DNA of 42,226 nucleotides, from contig JAQTYZ010000003.1 of NCBI GenBank assembly GCA_028688055.1, forward strand, positions 130,752 to 172,977, written 5' to 3'. The notes below the pieces were generated by a model. The model made no database searches and was not told the origin of the DNA. It was given only the letters and a program-made list of their open reading frames with translations. A program made the position numbers and the translations under genes. This document shows, piece after piece, positions 8,157 through 18,262 of the stretch. Each line of letters begins with the position of its first letter. Position 1 is the first letter of the stretch. The DNA comes from Patescibacteria group bacterium (GTDB lineage: Bacteria; Patescibacteriota; Patescibacteriia; Buchananbacterales; UBA6539).

Positions 8157-9917
8157 ATGAAACGAAATACCAAAAAAACTTTAGCCATCTATTGGCAAGC
8201 GGCGAGCCAGTACAAGTTTGCTGTTGCCATTTGTGTTACGTCGGTTATTATGGCGTCAATTTTGAATGTCATTATTCCGCTTTATTTTAAGCAATTTTTT
8301 GATTTGTTGTCATCGGGTCAAGCTAAGCCAACAGTGGCGGCTGGGTTGGTATCAATTTTGATGATCATTGGCGTCATCGAATTTTTTCAGTGGCTGGGTT
8401 GGCGCGTGGCAACTTTTCACGCTTCCTATTTCCAGTCAAATGTTATGACTGGCTTAGCCGATTATAATTTTAAATACCTCCATCAGCACTCTTTCTCTTT
8501 TTTTAATAATAGTTTTGTTGGTTCATTGGTTAAAAAAGTAAAATGGTTTAGCAAGGCGTTTGAATCAATTTCGGATCGAATATTGTGGAATATCCTGCCG
8601 TTGATTGTAAATATTATAGTCATCACTTTTGTTTTGTTTAGGCGTAATACTTGGCTTGGGCTTGGCATTCTGGCTTGGGTGGTTTTCTTTTTGTTGGTTA
8701 ATTGGGCGTTTACTCGCTATAAGTTAAGATTTGATATCGCCAGGAGCGAAGCGGAAACCGAAACCACTAGTTATTTGGCTGACACTATTACCAACAATAC
8801 GACTGTTAAGTTGTTTAATGGTTTTACGCGCGAGCTTTCAGGTTTTCATCAGGTCAATAAAAAGTTTGCCAAACTCCGTCGCTTGACTTGGGATTTAGGA
8901 AATATTTTCGAAGCCATTCAAGGCGTTTTGATAATCTCGCTGGAAATAGCCGTTTTTTATTTGGCGATTAAATTATGGCAGCGCGATATCCTGACCATTG
9001 GTGATTTTGTTTTGATTCAAGCCTATTTGATAAATATTTTTATGCGCGTTTGGGACTTTGGCCGAATTATTCGTGATATTTATGAAAATTTGGCCGATGC
9101 GCAGGAGATGACTGAAATTTTAGAAACACCACATGAGATTCAAGACATTGTCAAGGCGCAAAAGCTAGTCGTCGTAAATGGCACCATTGATTTTGAGGGG
9201 GTTGATTTTTATTATCATCAGACCCGAAGAGTTCTGAAAAAATTAAATTTAAAAATTAAATCCAGGGAACACGTGGCTTTAATCGGTCCGTCGGGAGCGG
9301 GTAAAACAACGGTAATTAGATTATTAATGAGAATGCACGACATCACGGCTGGCAAGATTTTAATTGATAATCAAGATATTGCGAAGGTAACCCAGGAAAG
9401 CTTGTGGTCGAATGTTGGCTTGGTGCCGCAGGATCCAATTTTATTTCACCGAACCTTAATGGAAAATATTCGTTATGGCAAGCCCGATGCTACTGATCAA
9501 GAAGTTATGATCGCCGCCAAACTGTCTCACTGTCATGAGTTTATCAAAAATCTTTCAGAGGGTTATAACACTTACGTTGGCGAGCGGGGGATCAAATTAT
9601 CCGGCGGCGAGCGACAACGCGTTGCCATTGCCCGCGCGATCTTGCGCAATTCGCCCATTTTGGTTTTGGACGAAGCAACATCTAGTCTTGATTCTGAGTC
9701 CGAGCGATTGATTCAAGATGCGCTTGATACGTTGATGAAAGGCAAAACGGTGATTGTAATTGCCCACCGACTCTCGACAATTAGAAAAATGGACCGAATC
9801 ATTGTTATCAGTAATGGCACGGTGGCCGAGCAGGGAACCCATACCATTCTACTGAAGAAGAAATCAAGTATTTACTCAAAGCTGTGGAAACTTCAGGCCC
9901 TCGGTTTTGTCCCTTAA
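8157..9917 (+). CDS. ABC transporter, fused permease and ATPase (exporter type)
   Basis: N-terminal TM domain; Walker A GPSGAGKTT, signature LSGGERQRVAIARA, Walker B ILVLDEATSSLD. ORF extends to 8136; ATG 8157 looks the better start. Confidence 0.93.
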   Translation: MKRNTKKTLAIYWQAASQYKFAVAICVTSVIMASILNVIIPLYFKQFFDLLSSGQAKPTVAAGLVSILMIIGVIEFFQWLGWRVATFHASYFQSNVMTGLADYNFKYLHQHSFSFFNNSFVGSLVKKVKWFSKAFESISDRILWNILPLIVNIIVITFVLFRRNTWLGLGILAWVVFFLLVNWAFTRYKLRFDIARSEAETETTSYLADTITNNTTVKLFNGFTRELSGFHQVNKKFAKLRRLTWDLGNIFEAIQGVLIISLEIAVFYLAIKLWQRDILTIGDFVLIQAYLINIFMRVWDFGRIIRDIYENLADAQEMTEILETPHEIQDIVKAQKLVVVNGTIDFEGVDFYYHQTRRVLKKLNLKIKSREHVALIGPSGAGKTTVIRLLMRMHDITAGKILIDNQDIAKVTQESLWSNVGLVPQDPILFHRTLMENIRYGKPDATDQEVMIAAKLSHCHEFIKNLSEGYNTYVGERGIKLSGGERQRVAIARAILRNSPILVLDEATSSLDSESERLIQDALDTLMKGKTVIVIAHRLSTIRKMDRIIVISNGTVAEQGTHTILLKKKSSIYSKLWKLQALGFVP

Positions 9918-9933
9918 GTTTTTTCTTCTTTTA

Positions 9934-9942
9934 TGTTATAAT
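9934..9942 (+). promoter_or_regulatory. extended -10 promoter TGTTATAAT
   Basis: 18 nt before ATG 9961. Confidence 0.45.
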
Positions 9943-9960
9943 TTATAGGAAGCTACTTAC

Positions 9961-10695
9961 ATGATTAGAAATTTATCATTATTTTTCGCTCTCGTCGTTG
10001 AAATTTTATTGTTAATTTTGATTGCGGTTGTGATGTTGGTCGGGGTGTTGGGCATCTTTTTGCCAATTTTACCTGGCATCTTTTTGCTTGGTGTTGGAGT
10101 GGCGTTATATTCTTTGATGGTTAAAGATACTAAACGAAAAATTACACCAAAAATTCATGTTAAAATGTTAAAATTAAAAGATTTTATTTTATCTTTAAAA
10201 ATAACACTAAAATTTATGGGCATCATAAAACTGATCAAAAAACGTCACGAGGAAAAGGCTAAGGAGGAGATTTTAAAAAATGGGTTAATTTTATTCGGTT
10301 TTAATATAATTTTAGTTTTGCTTTTTTTGTTTGTTTTTATTAGCCTGTCCATTATTGAAACTTGGTTTAAGGCCAATGACCTGTTTTTAGTTTTTGTACC
10401 GATTATTGTTTTATTCTTTTTTGCCGGCTTAGCGACGGTGATCTGGTATCGATTTGGTCAGATTTTGAGCGATCGATTTAAGGATCGTAAAATGGTTAAC
10501 AGCTCATTGGTCGTTTTAGTGTCGGTTTTGCCAATGTTAGCCTTCTTGATCCTCTTCACCGGAATTTTAGGAGTGGCTGGCGGTTTCGGTAACGAATTGG
10601 TGGCCGTCGCTTTTCTGGGGTTAATGTTGATGACGGTTTTTGCCGCGGCGTTTGAATTGTTAACTGTCAGTCTAGGCGTTGCCACCAAAAAATAA
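9961..10695 (+). CDS. hypothetical multi-TM membrane protein
   Basis: 244 aa, hydrophobic; N-terminal LVGVLGIFLPILPGIFLLGVG. Confidence 0.75.
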   Translation: MIRNLSLFFALVVEILLLILIAVVMLVGVLGIFLPILPGIFLLGVGVALYSLMVKDTKRKITPKIHVKMLKLKDFILSLKITLKFMGIIKLIKKRHEEKAKEEILKNGLILFGFNIILVLLFLFVFISLSIIETWFKANDLFLVFVPIIVLFFFAGLATVIWYRFGQILSDRFKDRKMVNSSLVVLVSVLPMLAFLILFTGILGVAGGFGNELVAVAFLGLMLMTVFAAAFELLTVSLGVATKK

Positions 10696-10702
10696 TTGGC
10701 TA

Positions 10703-11074
10703 ATGTTTTTAGAAATTGATGGAAAAATAAAGTCAGGTTTTAAACGCGGACGGCGTTTAGGATTCCCCACGATAAATATCCCGGTCAGCCAGAGCATTAA
10801 AAAAGATCAGTGGGGAATTTATTTTTCGCTTATTAAAGTCGGTGACGTTTATTATCCCGGCGTCACTCATCTTGGGCCACCCAAAACATTTGCCGTTTCT
10901 TACGCGACCTGCGAAACTTTTTTGTTAACTTTGAAACGGGACTTATATGGGCAGAAGGTTAAGAAGAAATTAATTTTGAGATTTAGAGATGTTGAAAAGT
11001 TTAATTCGACGAAAGCGCTGAAAAAACAAATTAAACACGATATTAAATTAGCTAAAAAATTTTTTGGTTTATGA
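10703..11074 (+). CDS. stand-alone riboflavin kinase domain protein
   Basis: GKIKSGFKRGRRLGFPTINIP...GIYFSLIKVGDVYYPGVTHLGPPKTF...FLLTLKRDLYGQKVKKKLILRFRD matches the C-terminal RFK domain of RibF; no FAD synthetase domain. Ends TGA overlapping the next ATG. Confidence 0.85.
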   Translation: MFLEIDGKIKSGFKRGRRLGFPTINIPVSQSIKKDQWGIYFSLIKVGDVYYPGVTHLGPPKTFAVSYATCETFLLTLKRDLYGQKVKKKLILRFRDVEKFNSTKALKKQIKHDIKLAKKFFGL

Positions 11075-11985
11075 AAAAAATTGGCTTGATCGGACCACTG
11101 TTTATAATTATTGCCGCAATTTTTTGGGGCATTGACGGCATTGTTCTAACACCAGCTTTGTACACTTTACCGGTACCGCTGGTGGTTTTTATTGAACATG
11201 CCTTAGTGTTTGCAATGCTGCTGCCGTTTTTTATCGCTGAAATCAAACAGGTTAAAAAATTTCAAACCGCCGACTGGTTCGCTTTTTTTTGGATTGCCAT
11301 TTTCGGGGGCGTCATCGGAACAATGTTTATTACTAAAGCCTTGTTTTACGTTAATTTTGTTAATTTGTCGATTGTTATCTTAATTCAGAAGCTGCAGCCG
11401 GTTTTTGCGTTAATTTTGGCAAAGATTGTCCTGAAAGAAAAAATGCCCAAGGATTTTTGGCGGTGGTCAGTCTTAGCTCTAGTGGCGACTTATTTTATTA
11501 CTTTTAGCGGTTTACTTCCTAATTTTCATACCGGCGATAAAACTTCCTTAGCAGCCTTGTTTGCCTTGGGAGCAGCATTTGCCTGGGGGTCATCGACGGT
11601 TTTTGGTAAACGGGCGTTAAAGAATGCCAGTTTTCGGATGAGCACTTATCTGAGATTTGGTTTAGCGACGTTGATAATGGCAGTAATTGCCTCAACGACC
11701 GGCAGCTTTGGCGCGATCGGGCAAATTACTAAAACGCAGTTAATGGTTTTTGCAATTATGATTTTTACTTCCGGCGGGACGGCGATGTTCCTCTACTATT
11801 ATGGGTTAAAAAGAGTGACGGCTTCGGTTTCAACCATCTGTGAGTTGGCCTTTCCGTTGACGGCTATCATGCTAGAATATTTTGTGCACCATAATTCGCT
11901 GTCTTTAATTCAGTGGCTGGCCGCCGCGGTTTTGTTTTTTGCCATCTATAAAGTTTCAACCTTAAAAAAAGCGGTTGTCATTTAG
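11071..11985 (+). CDS. EamA/DMT-family transporter
   Basis: About 10 TM segments, duplicated EamA-like architecture. Confidence 0.85.
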   Translation: MKKIGLIGPLFIIIAAIFWGIDGIVLTPALYTLPVPLVVFIEHALVFAMLLPFFIAEIKQVKKFQTADWFAFFWIAIFGGVIGTMFITKALFYVNFVNLSIVILIQKLQPVFALILAKIVLKEKMPKDFWRWSVLALVATYFITFSGLLPNFHTGDKTSLAALFALGAAFAWGSSTVFGKRALKNASFRMSTYLRFGLATLIMAVIASTTGSFGAIGQITKTQLMVFAIMIFTSGGTAMFLYYYGLKRVTASVSTICELAFPLTAIMLEYFVHHNSLSLIQWLAAAVLFFAIYKVSTLKKAVVI

Positions 11986-12047
11986 TATTAATAAAAAGTT
12001 GATCAGCGGTAAGGCTGGTTTTTTATTTGGTACTGTTGCTTTAAATA

Positions 12048-12056
12048 TGGTATAAT
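12048..12056 (+). promoter_or_regulatory. extended -10 promoter TGGTATAAT upstream of the pilus operon
   Basis: Ends 10 nt before ATG 12067. Confidence 0.6.
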
Positions 12057-12066
12057 ATGATAAAAT

Positions 12067-12450
12067 ATGGATAAAATTAACCCCAAAAAAATATTGCTTG
12101 TTGAGGATGATGATTTTTTAGCCAAAATGCTTTCAAAAAGTCTTGAATCTCACGGCTATCAGCCGATTTTAGCCGGCAGCGGGCGCGAAGGGATGGAAAA
12201 AATAAAAAGCTCTGGTGTTGATATGATCCTACTGGATATTATGTTACCTGATATGGATGGTTTTGATGTTTTAAAAAAAATTAATGCTGATGTAAGCGCG
12301 AGCAAATTGCCGGTGATTATTTTGTCTAACCTAGGACAGCCCGAAGATATTTATCAGGGCAAAAATTTAGGGGCCCGAGATTATTTGGTAAAAAGCGATT
12401 ACAGTTTGGATGAAATAGTTAAGCGAGTGAGCAAATATTTGCCCAATTAA
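12067..12450 (+). CDS. CheY-like response regulator receiver protein
   Basis: ILLVEDDDFLAKML, DMILLDIMLPDMDGFD, VIILSNLG, DYLVKSD. Confidence 0.92.
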   Translation: MDKINPKKILLVEDDDFLAKMLSKSLESHGYQPILAGSGREGMEKIKSSGVDMILLDIMLPDMDGFDVLKKINADVSASKLPVIILSNLGQPEDIYQGKNLGARDYLVKSDYSLDEIVKRVSKYLPN

Positions 12451-12452
12451 TT

Positions 12453-14135
12453 ATGGTGATATCCAACGAGCGATTGAAAACAATTATTGAACAATTGGGG
12501 ATTATCGCGCCGGAGCGACTGGAAGGCGCTATGGTTTTTGCCCAAAAAAATAAAACTCCGCTGGCGGAGGTTTTAGTTGATAGTGATTTGATTTCTGACG
12601 ACCACTTGGGTGAAATTATCGCCGCTGAGCTGAAGTATGAATTTATTGATTTGGAAAAAATAGTCATTGATGAAGCGGTACTAAAAATTATCCCAAAAGT
12701 TATGGCCAAGGCCCAAAAGATTATTGCTTTTGGCCGCGCTGAAAATGTTCTTAAATTGGCGATGGTCAATCCTGGTAATTTAAGGTTGGTTAAGTTAATT
12801 GAAAAGAAGACGGGTGAACAGGCCAAGGTGTACTACACGACCGCGCAAAATATTGAAAGTGCTTTAACTAAATATCAGCAAAGCATTGTTAAAGAATTTG
12901 CCAAAATTATTCAGGAAAATATTAGTGAGGCCAAGAGTAGCAAAGATAAAAATGATTTGCCGATTATTAAAATTGTTGACACAGTTATTGAATATGCTTA
13001 TGACAATAAGGCGTCCGATATTCATATTGAGCCGCTGGAGGAAAAAACCTTGGTTAGGTTTCGCATTGATGGAATTTTGCACGATATTATTGATTTACCA
13101 AAAGCCGTTCACGAACTGATTGTTATGAGAATCAAGATTATGTCAAAGCTTAGAACTGATGAACATTTAAGTGCGCAAGACGGTAAAATAAGAAGCAAAA
13201 TTAATGAAAATAATTTAGATATTCGTGTGTCAATTATTCCCGTTGTTGATGGCGAAAAAATTGTGTTGCGATTATTATCGGAAAAAAACCGGCAATTTGG
13301 TCTCGAGGATTTGGGGATGTCGGCGGCTGATTTATTTAAAGTAAAAAAAGAATACTCGAAGCCGTACGGAATGGTTTTAGCAACCGGACCGACTGGTTCG
13401 GGCAAGACCACATCGCTTTATGCAATCTTAAAGATTTTAAATCGCCGGGAGGTTAATATTTCAACCATTGAAGATCCGGTTGAATACGATATTGAGGGCG
13501 TCAACCAAATTCAAGTTAATCCTAAAACTAACCTAACGTTTGCGGCCGGTTTGCGCTCAATTTTACGTCAGGATCCGGATATTATTATGGTTGGCGAAAT
13601 TCGCGATCAAGATACGGCCGAAATTGCTATTAATTCGGCGATGACTGGACATTTGGTTTTATCGACGCTTCATACTAATGATGCGGCGACCGCTTTGCCC
13701 CGATTTTTAGAAATGAATATTGAGCCTTTTTTAATCGCCTCAACGGTAAATATTATTGTCGCTCAGCGGTTAATTAGAAAAAATTGCACCGAGTGCATCG
13801 TTAGTGAAGAAAAAACGCTGGAAGAATTGAAGACAAAATTTTCCGCGACCTTAATTGAAAAACTTTTTGGTTTTGACAATAAGAGTATTCGATTATATCG
13901 GAGCAAGGGATGTCCAGTCTGCGGTAACACCGGCTACGCGGGGAGAATCGGAATCTATGAGGTTTTAGATGTGACTGAATCAATCCGCGATTTGATTATG
14001 AAAAGGGCGGATGCCGATCAAATAAAAAAAATGGCCGTGAGCGAGGGGATGACGACCATGATTGAGGATGGTGTTCGTAAAGCTTTAGCTGGAATTACTA
14101 CCATCGAAGAAGTTTTGCGCGCAACGCGCGAATAA
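12453..14135 (+). CDS. pilB: type IV pilus assembly ATPase PilB (GspE family)
   Basis: GPTGSGKTTSLYAIL, Asp box IEDPVEYDIEGVNQIQVN, RQDPDIIMVGEIRDQDTAEIA, STLHTNDAATALPRF, Zn motif CTEC...CPVC. Confidence 0.95.
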   Translation: MVISNERLKTIIEQLGIIAPERLEGAMVFAQKNKTPLAEVLVDSDLISDDHLGEIIAAELKYEFIDLEKIVIDEAVLKIIPKVMAKAQKIIAFGRAENVLKLAMVNPGNLRLVKLIEKKTGEQAKVYYTTAQNIESALTKYQQSIVKEFAKIIQENISEAKSSKDKNDLPIIKIVDTVIEYAYDNKASDIHIEPLEEKTLVRFRIDGILHDIIDLPKAVHELIVMRIKIMSKLRTDEHLSAQDGKIRSKINENNLDIRVSIIPVVDGEKIVLRLLSEKNRQFGLEDLGMSAADLFKVKKEYSKPYGMVLATGPTGSGKTTSLYAILKILNRREVNISTIEDPVEYDIEGVNQIQVNPKTNLTFAAGLRSILRQDPDIIMVGEIRDQDTAEIAINSAMTGHLVLSTLHTNDAATALPRFLEMNIEPFLIASTVNIIVAQRLIRKNCTECIVSEEKTLEELKTKFSATLIEKLFGFDNKSIRLYRSKGCPVCGNTGYAGRIGIYEVLDVTESIRDLIMKRADADQIKKMAVSEGMTTMIEDGVRKALAGITTIEEVLRATRE

Positions 14136-14146
14136 AAAACAAAAAT

Positions 14147-15373
14147 ATGAGGTTTAAATATATTGCCTACGACCAAGGTAATAAGATAAAAAAAGGAATA
14201 ACCGAGGCAAGTACGCTTAAGGAAGCGACTAGTTTGTTGATTAGTAATGGTTGGTTTATAAAAAAAATTTCTCCAATTGGTGCGGTTCATAAAAATTTTG
14301 ATATTCCAATCTTTAGCGGCGTTTCGTTAATTGATAAGGTGTTAATGGTAAAACATTTGGCGACGATGACTAAGTCGGGTATTAGTTTAGTCGAATCATT
14401 ACAAATTATTACCGAGCAAGCGACCGCGCGAAAATTTAAAAAAGTAATTTCAGAGATTTTAGCTAAGGTCAGGGCCGGTCAAAGCCTGGGCCAAGCATTA
14501 TCAAATTTTCCCAATATTTTTGATCCGCTGTTTATTAATATAATTAAGATTGGTGAAGATAGCGGAACGCTTGAAGAAAATTTGGAATATTTATCCTCTG
14601 AGTTAGAGGATCGTTTAGAGTTACGACGCAATATTCAAGCCGCTTCATTTTATCCGGCGATAATTTTAAGCGCGACTTTTGGTCTGGGGTTAATTTTAGC
14701 TTACTTTGTCCTGCCGAAAATCAAACGGCTTTTTTTGTCGCTTAATTTTAGCTTGCCCCTGCCGACTAAAATTTTAATCTGGGTGGCTGACGTCATGGAT
14801 AACTATGGTTTGATTATTATTATTACCGTTTTTGTCGCGGTCGTACTGTTTAGAATTTTAATCAGTCAGAAATTTGCCAAGCCGGCTTGGCATTGGTTAG
14901 TAATCAAGTCACCGATTGTCGGTCAAATCATTATTAATTACAACTTGGTTTTAATTAGTCGTACTTTAGCCATTGTTTTAAAAAGCGGTATGACCATTGA
15001 CCAAGGAATAAAAATTTCGATTGAAACGACTAACAATTATGTTTATAAAAAATTGTTAAGTAAGGTTTTGCCGCAGATTAACCGCGGCAAAAGTTTGAAC
15101 GAAAGTTTACAGTCGATTAGGCAATCGTCTCGTCGGCCTTACTTTCCGTTGCTGCTGATAAAAATGATTGGTGTCGGTGAGCGAAGCGGACGCCTCGACG
15201 AATCATTAACTTATCTTTCGGAATATTTTGAAAAAGAAGTCAATAATGCCTCAAAAAATATGTCGACGGTATTAGAACCAGCCTTACTGCTTTTCGTCGG
15301 GGCCATTGTTGGGTTTGTCGCGATTTCAGTCATTTCGCCCATTTATCAGATTACGGCAAAATTTAATCAATAA
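14147..15373 (+). CDS. pilC: type IV pilus inner-membrane protein PilC (GspF family)
   Basis: Two GspF domains: MTKSGISLVESLQIITEQ...GQSLGQALSNFPNIFDPLF and VLKSGMTIDQGIKISIETT...GVGERSGRLDESL. Confidence 0.95.
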   Translation: MRFKYIAYDQGNKIKKGITEASTLKEATSLLISNGWFIKKISPIGAVHKNFDIPIFSGVSLIDKVLMVKHLATMTKSGISLVESLQIITEQATARKFKKVISEILAKVRAGQSLGQALSNFPNIFDPLFINIIKIGEDSGTLEENLEYLSSELEDRLELRRNIQAASFYPAIILSATFGLGLILAYFVLPKIKRLFLSLNFSLPLPTKILIWVADVMDNYGLIIIITVFVAVVLFRILISQKFAKPAWHWLVIKSPIVGQIIINYNLVLISRTLAIVLKSGMTIDQGIKISIETTNNYVYKKLLSKVLPQINRGKSLNESLQSIRQSSRRPYFPLLLIKMIGVGERSGRLDESLTYLSEYFEKEVNNASKNMSTVLEPALLLFVGAIVGFVAISVISPIYQITAKFNQ

Positions 15374-15376
15374 ATA

Positions 15377-15814
15377 ATGAAAGGTTTTACCTTAGTTGAG
15401 ACAATTTTAGTTTTGGCCATGCTAGTTATTATTTCTGGCCTTAGTATTCCGTTTATTCAATCATTCAACGCTTCGTCGGATTTATATACTTATTCAGATC
15501 AAATCGAAAAATTTGTTCGGAAGGCTCACGACCAAGCCCGGAGTGGTTTAAACGGCTCAGCCTGGGGAGTTTATTTTAATTCGTCGGCCCATCAAATTAT
15601 TTTGTATCGAGGAGATCGTTACGTAACTCGGGACTCGGATTATGATTTGGCATTAAACTATCCGGCGCCTTATTCCGTCTCAACCGATTTTGGCACGGAC
15701 TTAAATTTTAAGGCGTATGCTGGAACGCCTGATAACGTCGGGATTATTACGGTTTTAGGTCCAACCGCTGCTGCGAAGAATTTTACGGTCGACGACCTTG
15801 GGCTAATAAAATAA
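15377..15814 (+). CDS. minor pseudopilin
   Basis: Type III signal MKGFTLVETILVLAMLVIISGLSIPFI. Confidence 0.88.
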   Translation: MKGFTLVETILVLAMLVIISGLSIPFIQSFNASSDLYTYSDQIEKFVRKAHDQARSGLNGSAWGVYFNSSAHQIILYRGDRYVTRDSDYDLALNYPAPYSVSTDFGTDLNFKAYAGTPDNVGIITVLGPTAAAKNFTVDDLGLIK

Positions 15815-15817
15815 TTA

Positions 15818-17758
15818 ATGACCGCTTTGAAAAAACAATCAGGCTTTTCATTAGTTGAGGTAATTTTAGCTGTTGCCTTGTTTGGACTATTTGCGACCGC
15901 TTTAATTGGCCTGCTGATGAATTCTTATGGTAGTGATATTCAAGCCAAAGAAAAAGATGCCGCTACTATTTATGCTCAGCAGGGAATTGATGCGGTTCGG
16001 TCCATCCGTCGTCAGGCTTGGAATTTTTTAGTTAATGGCAGCTATGGACTTGATCAGTCAATCGGACACTGGCAGTTTAGCGGTTCGTCTGATTTTTTGG
16101 CGGCGAAATTCACGTGCGTCACAACAATTGGCAATGCCTGTCGTGATGTCGGTAAAAATCTTGTTGATTGTGTAACCCCCGGATCACAAATTGATTTAGA
16201 AACCAAAAAAGTGACCGTAGTCGTTTCTTATACCGCGGTTAACGGTGTTTTAAATAAGGTGATTTTAAATTCTTATTTAACAAATTGGCAGTCTAGCGAT
16301 TGGCGGCAGACTGATTGGGTCGGCGGATCAGGACAGACGGTTTGGGCCGACCCGACAAAATATAATGCCGATGATAGTAATATCAATATTGATACTGGTG
16401 GGCAGCTTAGTTTAGCCTCGGTTTCCGCTGACGGGTGTGGTATAAAAGTTTGGCCGTTTACCATGGCGGCAGATTATAATTACGACCCTAATAAAATCGA
16501 AGTTGTGGACGGTTTAGCGCAACTTAAAAATCAGGGTACGGTTCAAACCGGATCTTTAATAAATACCAATTTTAATGCTGATGCCAGCAACTGGACTTAT
16601 AGCGATTGGGACCAGGGCGGTGGTGAAGTAAACGTTGCTGGTTCATACGCTGCTAGTGGCGGTAATCCGGGCGGGATCGTAAATGTCAGTTTTCCGAGCG
16701 GCAAAAATGATGAACTGGGTGGCTATTGGTATCAGGCCTTTGAAACGACGGTCAGTAATCCGACGGTTACGGTTAATTTTGATTACAATGTTACTGATTA
16801 CAATTCCGCGCCGTTAACTTTTAAAGTTTATGTTTTTGTCGATTCATCACCAGGGACGCCAGTCATTGGTCAAGAGGTATGGTCATCGGGAGAAATTAAT
16901 TCGACGCAGAGTTGGACCAATCAGGCCAACATTGACGTCGCTTCTAGGGTTACTAATGTCGGTACCTATTATGTTAAATTTGCCGTTTGGGTGGAGACGC
17001 CTAATAGTAATACCGGGCCACTGACGGTAAATTTTGATAATTTAAATTTGTCTTGGTCGGGGTCGACCTTTGGTTATCCGACCAATCAGCCAACGATCAA
17101 TCCGGTCTCATCAGATACGGTCAATAACCTCGACACTTGGTCGTCATTTACCGAAGTTGCCACTAAAAATGGTGGGGAAATTTATTATCAGTTGTCTGAT
17201 AATAACGGCAGTACTTGGCAGTATTGGAATGGTAGTACTTGGACCACGGCTACGGCCGCCAATACCAATACCGCCGCGGTCATTAATTCAAATATTTCAT
17301 CATTTTCAACCTCCACGGGGCAACTGATGTTCAAAGCATTTTTAGCCAGTGATGGTTCACAGGCGGTTAGTTTGGATTCAGTGACTATTGGCTGGGGACC
17401 GGCCATGGCTGGCGGTAGTGGTTATCAGACGAGTGGTTATTTGATTTCATCAGCTTTTGATATGGGCGCGGCCGCCGCGGTGAATCTTATTAAATGGAGT
17501 CAGATTATTCCAGTTTGTTCGCCGTCGTGTTCAATTAAATTTCAGGTCAGGACCGCACCGGATAACGGCGGGAGTCCAGGCACTTGGTCTAATTGGTATG
17601 GGGCTGATGGCAGCGGTTTTTATTTTACGGATTCAAGTGGATCAATCATAAGCCCGGACTTAAATTTTAAGCAGTGGGTTCAATATCGGGCTGAGTTGTC
17701 AGGTGACGGTACGAAAACGCCGATTTTGAATGAGGTGATAATTAATTACACGCCATAA
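15818..17758 (+). CDS. very large prepilin-like protein (646 aa)
   Basis: Type III signal QSGFSLVEVILAVALFGLFATALIGLLM fused to a long beta-rich, Asn/Ser/Thr/Trp-rich ectodomain. Confidence 0.85.
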   Translation: MTALKKQSGFSLVEVILAVALFGLFATALIGLLMNSYGSDIQAKEKDAATIYAQQGIDAVRSIRRQAWNFLVNGSYGLDQSIGHWQFSGSSDFLAAKFTCVTTIGNACRDVGKNLVDCVTPGSQIDLETKKVTVVVSYTAVNGVLNKVILNSYLTNWQSSDWRQTDWVGGSGQTVWADPTKYNADDSNINIDTGGQLSLASVSADGCGIKVWPFTMAADYNYDPNKIEVVDGLAQLKNQGTVQTGSLINTNFNADASNWTYSDWDQGGGEVNVAGSYAASGGNPGGIVNVSFPSGKNDELGGYWYQAFETTVSNPTVTVNFDYNVTDYNSAPLTFKVYVFVDSSPGTPVIGQEVWSSGEINSTQSWTNQANIDVASRVTNVGTYYVKFAVWVETPNSNTGPLTVNFDNLNLSWSGSTFGYPTNQPTINPVSSDTVNNLDTWSSFTEVATKNGGEIYYQLSDNNGSTWQYWNGSTWTTATAANTNTAAVINSNISSFSTSTGQLMFKAFLASDGSQAVSLDSVTIGWGPAMAGGSGYQTSGYLISSAFDMGAAAAVNLIKWSQIIPVCSPSCSIKFQVRTAPDNGGSPGTWSNWYGADGSGFYFTDSSGSIISPDLNFKQWVQYRAELSGDGTKTPILNEVIINYTP

Positions 17759-18261
17759 TGTATCCCCAACTTAAAAAATCAGGTTTTACTTTAATTGAGA
17801 CGATAATATATATTGCTATCGTCGCTTCAATCCTGTTATCAATGTCTTATTTGATTATTAATATTGTTGGTGGGCAGTCGTCAAATAATTCTAAGAGTGA
17901 AGTTAATTATAATGTTGAATCAATTAGTAGTTTGATGAGGCGGGATTTTCGGTCGGCCAAAAAAATAAATTCACTAACCAGCGACCGTATTACCGTCGAA
18001 GAATCAAGTGGACAGCAGATTACCTATACGTTTGACAATCTTACTAAATCAATTTCTCGGGCCGTTGAATCATTACCGGCACAGGATCTAAATACATCGT
18101 TAGTTGCGGTGAGTGGTCAATTTTCAGACTTGTCATATCTGACACGTTCAAAAAATATCGGGGTTGCCTTGACGATTGAGTATAAGAATCCTGATAACTT
18201 AGCTGAATATCAAACGAGCAGTTCAATTGAGTTTGCTGTTGAATTAAGGGGAGTTAAATAA
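17758..18261 (+). CDS. minor prepilin
   Basis: KKSGFTLIETIIYIAIVASILLSMSYLI. Confidence 0.88.
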   Translation: MYPQLKKSGFTLIETIIYIAIVASILLSMSYLIINIVGGQSSNNSKSEVNYNVESISSLMRRDFRSAKKINSLTSDRITVEESSGQQITYTFDNLTKSISRAVESLPAQDLNTSLVAVSGQFSDLSYLTRSKNIGVALTIEYKNPDNLAEYQTSSSIEFAVELRGVK

Positions 18262-18262
18262 A

